Notes under the pieces: model-generated
Databases searched by the model: none
Told to the model about the DNA's origin: nothing
The model's input: only the letters and a program-made list of their open reading frames with translations
Made by a program: the position numbers and the translations under genes
From: Elysia chlorotica
Taxonomy: Eukaryota > Mollusca > Gastropoda > Plakobranchidae
Reading direction: 5' to 3'
Assembly: GCA_003991915.1 (NCBI GenBank)
Contig: RQTK01000325.1
Coordinates: 221,942-285,941, forward strand
DNA length: 64,000 nt
Part shown: in pieces, positions 25,812-34,539 of the stretch
Position numbering within the stretch: position 1 is the first letter of the stretch
Layout: every line of letters begins with the position of its first letter

Positions 25812-28800
25812 GACAGACAGAGAGAGACAGACAGACAGAGACAAACAGACAGAGGAGGTGGATAAACTGTTTTGTTGCTTCAAATCTAATTTTAAGTATC
25901 ATGAACTATTTCTCTTGATGTTCTACGATTAAACATGATACTCTATGTACCTGGAGCATATCCTAATATTGCTTTATATTGTATGTATGTCTATACACAA
26001 GGAGGGCGCGGTAGCCCCGGGGTAGAACATCGACTTCCCACACAGCAGGTCCATGGTTCGAGCCCTGGTTCACCCCCTATTGGTTGGGTCGGTGTTAATT
26101 TAATGGGACCAGCTGAGACAGATGTCATGGTATCCCCACCCTGTCTTGTGTATGGCAGCACATAAAATTGTCAGGTGTCAGTTTGTGGTATGTCCACAAA
26201 GCAAACCAATCTTTACGTTACCTTGAGGGTGGGTGTGTAAGAAGATAGTTGGACAGCCTCCCCTGTCTTGGCATCGATTGTTTTCCCCTCTTCATTCAGA
26301 ATGAGCGGCGACGGTCTGGTTAGATGGAAGCGGAGAACACAACAGTTTATGAGGGGCTTACAAAAACAACCTTCTATAGATCTACGCAACTGTCCATACA
26401 AATCACAGGTCAAAGGACAGACTTGTTGGAAGGACGATCTCTGGACCAATACTCAAGACACATTTCACATACAAAGTCACTAGCATTTTTTTTTTTGGGG
26501 GGGGGGGGGGGGGCACTGATTTCCCTAAATGTCCTCATTGATAATTGATAATTAATAATAAAAAAATATAAGACAGACTCCCCTTAATGAATGGAAGACG
26601 CGTTAATTATAATAAAACTTAAAACTGATATTTCTCAGTTATATCAAAGGCTGTGAAAGTTAATGTAACAGGCTTATAATCAAAGCTATGTAATCCTGTA
26701 CAACACTGCTGGGTATCAGTTACATGTGCGAGGGAGGTCCCTGAGGGGAACGGGAAGACGTGCATTGCCTAGACAAGACAGTGTCAGGAACAAACCGAAC
26801 AATCAGCAAGCAAATCGCCAATGTGTAATTAATGGTCATGGATTAGAGTGAATGCATTAATAGATTTTTACTTAATCTTTTTAGAAACCTGTGTCTAGTT
26901 TACAGCAGAAATAGGAAAACGAGCTTATTACGATCTTATCATTTATTGATCAGCTCTAAAGCAGCATGCAACATATACGAAAATCGTAGCACAAAGGCGC
27001 TACTTACCCTGCCAGTGGCTGGGACCCGGTCTTGGGTAGCGGGACCCCAGGCGGAGGAGGCCCCTGTAGCCCCGGTATGAGGGGAGGGGGGAGGCCAGTG
27101 GTGGCCAGACTCGACAGGCGTGCCTGGATCTGGGCCTGGAGCTCGGCAGCCCGTCTGGCCTTCTGTAGCGCAGCGTCGCTGCCAGCAGGAGCAGGGAATG
27201 GCGGGACTCCTGGTGCTGCCTGTCAGGGTGGGGGAACAGGTTTTTTTTATGTTAATAATAATAATAATAATAATAAAAAAATAATAATAATGATAATGAA
27301 TAATAATAATAATAATAATNATAATAATAATAATAATAATAATAAAAATAATAATAATAATAATAAAATTATAAATAATAAATTATTATTACAACCATCA
27401 TGATATTAATTACTACTGTTATCATACTATGACAACGCATGCATACCCTGAAGTCAGGAGTTAAGAAGGGTCCTACAAAGCGATGTCAAACTTAAAAACT
27501 ACAATTTTTTTTTAACAAATTCACTATGAAAAACTATCACAGCAAAGAAACTTCAAACATATTGGACACCTAAAAAGACAAAAGTTTAAAAAAAAAAACA
27601 GCATATTTTGTGCAACATTTAGGAGCAAGGGAGCAAGTAGAAGAAAGGGCACACAGGCAAGAGGGTGCCATAGATGCCAGCTGGACCCTTATTTATATTT
27701 ACTGAACCTTTTCGAGTAAAGCTGCGGAGCTAATGAATATACAATTTGAGAAAAAAAACATGCTGGATGGACTTTCACTGAACTCTGACATTCCACCTTT
27801 TCATTTACTGAGAATCCGTAAAGGTACAGGAAAATTAAGATCGGTGAGGATGAGTGGATGACTTGCGACTTTGAAACTTACAGGCATGGCCATAGTGGGC
27901 GTGGGCAGTAATCCACCCTGCATGGCCACTCCGCCAACTCCACCACCGAGAGTGGCCCCGAGCTGGGCTTTACGCTCCTGGATCATCTTCTGGGCATTGG
28001 CCATCATCTCCTTGATCTGAAGTGGGGAGGGAGGAGAAACAAATTGAGAGTAGTTTCATACATTGGTACAGAACCAATGATGAAACAGCAAAAATAAGGT
28101 TACACAGATTCAGATGTCAGCTGCTACTAAAACATTATTTTTTATCATTCTAAAGTCATACATCACATTTCTGATGGATAAAAATGTTTGCAGACTTAAA
28201 AACTCTAGAATTTTATATTTTAATTAAAATGTATATTCATGCAAAGTAACCCCTTTGGGCTAAGAAACCCACACCCTGCACCATAAAAAAACGATAATAA
28301 AAGAACTCTTGACCTTGTCTGGCGTCAGCTGTGAGCCAGGTGGGTAAAGATTGGGCAGTGTATTCTTTGGTTTGGCTGGAGCTGTGGGTGTAGGAACCAT
28401 AGCGATTTCAGATATCTCAATCTCGTCTTCTTCCAGGTACTTCCGTCTCTTGATGCTTTCCTCCGACTCTATGTCCTGGATAAGGACAGACAGGTTAAGG
28501 ACTTAAAGCTCAGAAATAAGCATTTCAAAACCAGTGCCTATCTCATGGTGAAGTTTAAAATTCAAATGTGTTGATTTGGTTTTTTCATTAACTAAAGAAA
28601 CATAATCGTACAATGAGGACCACTCACACAGAAATTAGACATTTCATGGTAAGCTTGACACAACTCCCTAAGTTTCCCATTTTTGAAAATTTGTTAAATT
28701 GTTCAGGTTATATCGCAATCTGAAAAAAAATTTTTAATTAAGCTCAATCAATAAAAAAATAACATTTACGGAAAGCTAGAGGCATAGCAAATACAGGACT

Positions 28801-29342
28801 TTTTGAATTTTGAAAATTCGGCTAGCACTAGTGACCGATTAGATCTATTAGTCTCACCTTCCTCCTCTTCTTCAGAGACTTGGACTTGCCTTTGAAGTCT
28901 TCATACAGCATGTGAACCCTCTCCGCTAGAGATGCAGCCTGAGAACCGTCTAAAATGCGGGACAGTTGGTCTGAAGGAAGACAAAAGAAATCAGACACAA
29001 GATTCATGGCTGGTCTGAAGTAAAAAAAAAACAGACACAAGAAGTCAAGATTCATGACAGTTGGTCTGCAGGAAGATAGAAAAACAGAAGAAAGCACAAG
29101 ATTGATTTATTTAGAATTTTTTTTTAGATGCCTTCCTATAGAGAATTTAGCCAGTGGCTTACACTTGTTAAAGTCCTTCCAAGTACTTAACACTCACCAA
29201 CAGTCTTCTTCATGTCGTAGCCGGTGCTGACGCAATTAAGAGCTGCTGCGACCACTGTAGGCTCGCTAAAGCCTAACATCTGTTTGACTGTTTCATTAAG
29301 AAGCGGCTTTAAGTCATCCAGGTCGCGACTTGCCAACGCCAT
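16864..29342 (-). CDS. PRPF3: U4/U6 small nuclear ribonucleoprotein Prp3 (17 coding exons, 692 aa)
   Basis: Prp3 is a spliceosomal protein that binds the U4/U6 duplex and is needed for U4/U6.U5 tri-snRNP assembly in the nucleus. Coding exons in order: 29342-29198, 28970-28858, 28475-28314, 28016-27882, 27219-27008, 26315-26222, 25595-25498, 25006-24919, 24523-24422, 23961-23903, 23212-23118, 21602-21459, 20788-20575, 19944-19826, 18370-18287, 17822-17764, 17019-16864. All junctions are GT-AG and phases agree. The total is 2079 bp, close to the 683 aa human protein. The N-terminus [20 protein letters not shown] matches the family's PWI-like domain. Later landmarks are the charged [16 protein letters not shown] region, [22 protein letters not shown] near residue 390, [20 protein letters not shown] opening exon 13, and the C-terminal domain with [15 protein letters not shown] and EHYWDLA. 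The middle part (about 300-530) is the Prp3 domain and 555-690 the DUF1115-type domain. No disruption was seen. Confidence 0.97.
17100..17180. repeat. (AAT)n microsatellite in PRPF3 intron 16
   Basis: Perfect aat units with a few interruptions. Open frames through it are poly-Asn and poly-Ile artefacts. Confidence 0.9.
17592..17670 (-). mobile_element. SINE 3' end in PRPF3 intron 16
   Basis: A (ttgg)n tail is followed by gttaacgtccaacagcagca and the conserved ctatattgtggacgggcccc segment. This is the clearest example of the conserved 3' end. Confidence 0.75.
17945..18215. repeat. Purine-rich (GAGA/GACA) low-complexity tract
   Basis: About 270 bp of interrupted gagaga/gacaga units in PRPF3 intron 15. 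Open frames on the complementary strand are Ser/Leu artefacts. Confidence 0.85.
18590..19460. repeat. 28-bp minisatellite, about 31 copies, PRPF3 intron 14
   Basis: The unit contains gtaatacagagtaggtcact followed by gtaaccaa. Units are almost identical; the main variation is gcaatac against gtaatac. Each unit contains GGTCActgTAACC, an imperfect palindrome. There are no unique spacers, so it is not a CRISPR array. Confidence 0.95.
19660..19795 (-). mobile_element. tRNA-derived SINE head, PRPF3 intron 14
   Basis: On the minus strand, a box A-like segment and the box B match GGTTCGACCCCCAGC lie in tRNA-like spacing. It sits about 30 bp from PRPF3 exon 14. Confidence 0.6.
20011..20175 (-). mobile_element. 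SINE body and tail, PRPF3 intron 13
   Basis: A (ttgg)n tail at 20011 is followed by a diverged 3' end. The body word gacttctgtccaataatact and acccaacctgtacgggac also occur in the other SINE copies. Confidence 0.55.
20474..20575 (-). repeat. 27-bp repeat abutting the PRPF3 exon 13 splice donor
   Basis: Units begin at 20474, 20501 and 20528, with a diverged fourth at 20555 that runs into the exon 13 donor (CAG/GTCAGT at 20575/20574). On the sense strand each intronic unit repeats GGTCAGT, the same word as the real donor. Confidence 0.85.
20792..21132 (-). repeat. 49-56-bp minisatellite abutting the PRPF3 exon 13 splice acceptor
   Basis: Seven copies contain ggtacatggaatacaatgag and then acagcgtagaagggtaagaa. 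The sense strand reads CATGTACCCCCCTGTC, which is the pyrimidine-rich lead into the true acceptor (CTGTCCAG, ending at 20789). The copies have TGTCTT instead of TGTCCAG, so only the genuine copy has the AG. Confidence 0.85.
21584..21900 (-). repeat. Repeat of PRPF3 exon 12 start plus its acceptor (four copies)
   Basis: The word ccttctgctccacttgaag occurs at about 21591 (the real exon edge), 21662, 21744 and 21832. Each copy carries the acceptor TTCAAG, the first 18 to about 38 coding bases (VEQKDD onward) and about 45 bases of the preceding intron. A further partial copy of the intronic half is near 22105-22146. Confidence 0.85.
25749..25855. repeat. (GA)n tract, PRPF3 intron 6
   Basis: Perfect ga units followed by interrupted gacaga units. 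No coding content. Confidence 0.95.
26001..26212 (+). mobile_element. Near-complete tRNA-derived SINE
   Basis: This is the best copy of the family. It starts ggagggcgcggtagccc, has a box A region and box B ggttcgagcc at 26055-26064. It continues with a body (ggttgggtcggtgttaat, gagacagatgtcatgg, then aaaattgtcaggtgtcagtt) and ends near tgtccacaaagc, missing the terminal (TTGG)n tail. It lies in PRPF3 intron 6, antisense to the gene. Confidence 0.8.
26495..26514. repeat. Poly-G run
   Basis: About 20 consecutive G after a T run, in PRPF3 intron 5. Confidence 0.9.
27255..27372. repeat. (AAT)n microsatellite with one N
   Basis: Interrupted aat units, with an undetermined base at 27320, in PRPF3 intron 4. 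Confidence 0.9.
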
Positions 29343-29407
29343 GATATTGGATTACAATTGTTTTCTCTTGGAATGCAGAGGGGCTGTTGGTTTCTTGATA
29401 AACAAAT
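29343..29407 (-). other. PRPF3: PRPF3 5' UTR part of the first coding exon
   Basis: Upstream of the ATG the sequence runs back to a good acceptor (tttttcttcag) at 29408, so translation starts in a second exon. No upstream ATG was seen in this stretch. Confidence 0.6.
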
Positions 29408-29932
29408 CTGAAGAAAAAGAATATTGTAAAGAAATTTAATAAACTTTTTTATTTGAATTCTTGTAGATGAAGAAAAACTTTCCAAAGAACTTTAAATGGA
29501 AAAGATATAGAATTTATGTTTTTACTCGTAACCGTCATGACCTCTAAGGCTCTCAAAAGTCAGGCTCGTTTTTACTTCTTATAAATCTGTGCAAAGCATG
29601 ATGTTGGCCTATACTGAGATTTGTGATTTTGGTACAGCTGGCTTTCCTTTCTTGTGAGGCAGGCCTGTGCTTGAACTTGAAGGCAAAATATGATGGTCCT
29701 CAATCAAGTTAAGCAGTACTACCTAAATCTAAGCCTACTATTTGGAACAAGTTGTTCTACATGCTAGAACTCTAATTTGTACTGCATCTTTCAGCTACCC
29801 ATAAAATGTCCATGTTTACAATTGTAAGACATGCAGCTAATCTAATCAACATGTAAAAATATGGCATGAGGTTTCAAATTAAGGGGAGAAAAAAACGCGT
29901 TCGTCAGTTATTTACTTTAAAAAGTCTATATC

Positions 29933-30130
29933 TAGACTCTAGGTCAAAAATATATTGATTCTTCTAGATCAAGATCTAAATCTACATGTAGATCTAGATT
30001 TTCTAGATCGAAATCCGCTTGCAGTTGGACTTGGTATTTTGAGTGCTTTTCGAGTTAGGCCTGGATCTAGAGACTTATCAGATCCAAAGAAAGGGGAAAT
30101 GGAGGCTATAATCTAGATTAACATCTAGTT
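29933..30130. repeat. TCTAGATC-rich cluster in the PRPF3 5' UTR intron
   Basis: Many overlapping copies of the palindromic words tctaga and agatct in about 200 bp, not in a strict period. Similar clusters occur at the 5' ends of GPS2 and AATF. Confidence 0.7.
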
Positions 30131-30137
30131 TACTTAC

Positions 30138-30240
30138 AATACTGAAAAGCTTATTATTTACAAAATATTTTTTTTCAATCGTAAATGGTAGCTTTCAAAA
30201 CGACAGTCATTCATTCAGGCAACCGCCATCTTGTCAATAA
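30138..30240 (-). promoter_or_regulatory. PRPF3: Inferred PRPF3 noncoding first exon and promoter with YY1-type site
   Basis: A consensus donor ATT/GTAAGT lies at 30138/30137 on the minus strand. Just upstream is CAAGATGGCGG (30223-30233), matching the YY1 site that is typical of housekeeping promoters and often lies just downstream of the start of transcription. The 5' end is not known. Confidence 0.5.
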
Positions 30241-31857
30241 TCGAGCCAGACCGTGTTTGTGTTTTTAATCATTTTAGATTTGTTAGTTTTTAAAGTAATC
30301 GACAATAGAATACATAGGTTTAATTTTTTAATCAAATTTTTTTCTGAGTGTTTAAATAATTCAAAAAGCTCCATTCATTTTTCTATTAGGTTTCGTTATC
30401 ACATATTACATTAATAAAATTATTTTGCTTCTTATAATTATTATTATCTCGGTCTCAGATCTCCTATCCGGCATAGAAAGTAGAAACACACACAGCTTTT
30501 ACTCTTTGGAAGTGGCTAATTTGTGCTATGTGGCTACAAACATAATCATTAATAACCAGAGATAGGCATTGACGCCAACCTCTATTATCTATGCATTATT
30601 TTTGTTTCCATTTATAGCATTTCATAAATTGAAGATAATTAAACTCCTCAATCAATTTTTGAAGTACCGAGCGTTGTAGCTATTTAGATTTTTTCGATCT
30701 TTAATATGCATCTCTGGTACTATTCTTACATTCACTTTCTTTAATAGACACAGTTTACAACACCAAAAAAATGTCCATTCTTCCAGCGCCCCTCCAGTAG
30801 GAATTGCAGCAAACACTGGGTTAACATACGAGTCCATAAAATGCTGTGGTAATTTGACACCGTGCGACCTGTATCAGTGTTATTATAAGTATTCAGTTTA
30901 AGCGGTTGTATGCCTTCTTTTAGTTCTGATGTTCTATTGAGACTACGCACTTTAGATATTATTTCTTCCCAAGTTTCGATACTTTCAATATACATGTACA
31001 TTGTCGTGTTTCCATTAAACTAACGAACAGAAAGCTTAATATGTATTGCACTTATTTCACACTCTACACTCTTTAATGAGACATAGAAAACGTCAAACTA
31101 GGCGATGGTTTCACTTCCTTCGGCCGCCTGACCACATAATTATATTGAAACAAAAACACTTTGTTTGTATATTTAATGTATGTAACAAAATTTGTAAGTG
31201 GGGGGGGGGGGGTGTAGAACTCTTCGCTTTTTCCTTTCCAGATGAAACTTTAGGGTTGGGGACTCCTCAGGTTTTTGCGGATTGTCCATATTTTAGACAT
31301 CTTTGAAAGGCTAGGGAGACACTGACTCAACCTTAGTGGAGTACATTAATATTAATGTGTGTCTACTTTTGACTGGGAAAATTGACTTTTGAGGCCTTCC
31401 TTTTATGTATTTATGACATACATGTACCTAGTTTTGGATATCCCGCTTTGGGGTGACTGTGGTCCCATCACCGTATAAAATTGTTCGTCAGACCCAGGAG
31501 ACATTAAAGTAGGAGAGAACTTTGCTTCTTCGAACAAAGCAAAATTGGATTAAAAAGAACAACACATAAACAATCAAAAGAGATAGACAATTTTGTATAC
31601 AGTACTTGAGCAGAAACACTGTAGAGACTTAGGGTGCGTATTGTCACTCCCCAGTGCCCCACTCAGAAAACAAAATGGTGGACACAACATAAGTGGATTA
31701 GCATTCAGGAACGACTGCTTTCTGAACTAAATTGTCGAAGATAAGGCACGATTCTTTCCTACATTAAGTAACGTCTACGTTAGGGCCTTTATTTTCAGTT
31801 TTGCATTGAGAATAGAAAGCATAAAACACACCTGGCGAAACCAAAAATAAGTAAGTA
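30241..31857. other. PRPF3-GPS2 intergenic region, no gene seen
   Basis: AT-rich. Two overlapping minus-strand open frames around 30652-31001 look faintly coding but are interrupted and match nothing I recognise. A G run lies at 31200-31212. Confidence 0.45.
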
Positions 31858-32005
31858 GAATCTAGATCTAGATCTAGTAGGCCTATAGATCTAGTAGATT
31901 TTAGATTCTAGCTAGATTTCTAGATCTCATCTAATCTAGATCTAGATTCTAGATCTAGATTTTAAGTTCTAGATTATCTAGATCTTTAGATAGATCTAGA
32001 TCTAG
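31858..32005. repeat. TCTAGATC-rich cluster upstream of GPS2
   Basis: Dense (gatcta)-type repeats in both orientations, including tagatctagatctagta near the start and more copies around 31935-32005. Confidence 0.8.
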
Positions 32006-32111
32006 GGTAGAATGCACAAACAAGACGTAGACTATGTCTGTCGCAACAATAAGAATAAGAAGGCTTACGAGACGTAAGCTACGTCATGTTTACAAACGTG
32101 TGCATTCTACC
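32006..32111. mobile_element. Foldback (MITE-like) inverted-repeat element
   Basis: Termini ggtagaatgcac (32006-32017) and gtgcattctacc (32100-32111) are perfect 12-bp inverted repeats. Inner arms gacgtag and ctacgtc pair as well, and the core contains the hairpin cttacg-aga-cgtaag. A diverged relative of the core lies at 58671-58719. Confidence 0.6.
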
Positions 32112-32559
32112 TTTAGAGTTCTAGACTAGATCGAGATTTATTCTATTAATTAAGTTTACTTCAAATTCCCAATATCTTTTTGTGGTATGGTCTAGAGGAA
32201 GCTGAATTTCCTACACAAATCAGATTTAAAAATCAAGAAAAAATAAGGCCTGGAATGTAAATGAATTAAAAATCAAGAAAAATAAGGCCTAAATTAATGT
32301 AAATGAATTAGAAATCAAGCAGAGGCTGCAAATATTTAGCCGTAGATTAGATGCTATAGATTGTAAATGAGCCTTCAATAAATTGTGGCTTTGCAGAATG
32401 ATTTGTGTCCCAGGCTTGTGGTAACAAGTTTTTGGGGCTTTTTTTTTTTCATTGCTGGGTCTGAATCTTATAAATGAATTTGCTTTCCTTTAAATGTTTA
32501 TTTAAAGTATGACTTGTTTATGTTATCTATCACACTTGAAGAAATTGACCTGCAATCAG

Positions 32560-32594
32560 GCAACAAAGCGAGCGCTAGCCAGTCTGGCGCCAAG
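32560..32594 (+). other. GPS2: Inferred GPS2 5' UTR segment
   Basis: An AG at 32558-32559 (ctgcaatcag) could be the acceptor of this exon, but the pyrimidine tract is poor. The noncoding first exon upstream was not identified. Confidence 0.35.
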
Positions 32595-34480
32595 ATGCCT
32601 TCCTTTCTGGAGAGGCCGAAAATGACACGGGCCATGTATGAGTCCCTCAAACGACACATCATGCGGGAGCGAGAAAAGAAGAAGCAAGGTAATTAATGCC
32701 AGGATAAAACTTAGTACTAGTGCCTTTTAAGTTTAGAACTGACAAGTAGGGCTATAGCTCACTGGGGTAGCAGAATGCTAAAAAAAAAAAAAATTAACAC
32801 AAATAAATGAACAGACCAAATTCTTTTATTGCTTTCTCTAGCTGATTAAAAACAAATAGACACATTTTAATTTTAAAGTTAATACACATGAGATAAATAC
32901 AGATAAGACAAATAAAGAGTGTTGGTAGGCTAAATGCCAACATATAATCTCTGAGCTATTGCTGCTAGCCCAGTGACAAATTTTACAACTGAAACGGAGC
33001 CGTTAAAAGTTTCAGTTTGCCTCCGCTAAGCACATTAGATGTAAATAAAGCAGGATTTGCGGCTCCTGAAGATTTTCAAAATTTAAACGTACTTGTAAAC
33101 AGTATTTATAATTTAGCCTAGATTATATTTTTAAATGCTTTACAAAATACAGACAACACCTGTAAATTTTGAGAGACTCAGTTTTCGATACTACTATCCC
33201 TTACAGGTGCATGTTATAGTTTCCTGTTAAAATTATATGTCAGTCCAGTTCCCTTACACTAAAATGGTCTCAGATATCTGCAACTAAGTCCCTTCTTTAA
33301 CCTCTCATCAGTTGAGCAAGAGCAGGATGCCATGATGGAAAGACTAAGGAAGGAAAGAGAATTAAAGAAGAAAAAGGAAGAAGAAGACAACTTGACTCTG
33401 GAACAGACCAATGAACAGGTATCATAATCGTGCAGGGTGACGAGGGTCTTTTTTTCTTTTTCAACATTTGTTTTATGAAACAAGCTCTGGGCCTTCTAAA
33501 GTCTGTGTAGGGTAGAGCCTAGAGAAATTATGTTTGTTATCTTTATTTTTATTGTACTATTTTTTTCTCCTCGTTTCAGAATGAAATCGATCACTTTGAA
33601 AAAGCAAAATGGTTAAACAATATTATTTATAGTTATTGAAAACATGAGACACTCTTTCCAACCTTTGGTTTTAGATATATATTGTAAAAGCTCTATTTTG
33701 TACCCGTGTCAGTTGAGTGGATTTTATGAGCAACATTTTAGAGTGGTTTTAACTAGCAGTCAGTGGGCCACAATAGTTGTTGAGAATGAATTTAAATACA
33801 TGATATGATAATAGAGTTGAGACGTAGTTATTAGCTCAGTGTTTTTGCATTCTGTTACATAGAGAGACGCTGAGCAGCTAATTCAGGCATTCAAATATCA
33901 ATCCTAGTGTTTCTATTTGGGAGGTCCCTGGTTCGGTCATACAATCCGACAAAATTATTTGTTGGATTTTGTTCCCTTATGATTGGATCTGTTTCAGTGT
34001 ATGACTATAAAGTGACTGACTGAGACAGAAGTCGTGCTTGGTATCCCTGCTCTGTCTCTGTGTGGCAGCAGTTAAAAATTTTCTCACTTTAGTTGTGGGA
34101 CCTGCCATGACATCCATAGCTTCATCATCATCGCTGTGCCGTCCCGTCTCCGAGGTGGGCTGTCATTCGGCGCCATCTTTCACGGTCCAGGGCTGCTTCA
34201 CAGGCGACACTCAGTCCATAGATAGCTGCTTCAAATATAAATATTGCACTATAGAAAGCATGTAAAATAGCGTCTAGCATGTGAATTAATTTTCATTATT
34301 GTTATTTGTTGTTGTTACAAGAGTTTGTATGGTCTTCCCAGATTATTACGCTGGAGAAGCGTCTGGAGGAGCTGAAGCAGCAGAAGAAGGACATCTACTC
34401 GCAGCTGAAGAAGGCCTCTCACCAAGAGGATGAGACCATGAAAAGGGCACAGCAGAAAGAGCAGAGGTTATTATATTTTA

Positions 34481-34539
<59 letters not shown>

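Noticed and set aside
26001..26075. tRNA-like box A and box B as a possible tRNA gene (also near 8573, 11455, 19700, 52600, 58330, 61220)
   Set aside because: No foldable acceptor stem or full cloverleaf, and SINE body sequence follows in most cases. They are SINE heads.
30652..31001. Two overlapping minus-strand open frames that look weakly coding (PVFAAIPTGG and EEIISKVRSLNR stretches)
   Set aside because: They are in different frames of one short region, have no convincing splice sites, and match no family I know. They could be a relic, but support is too weak.
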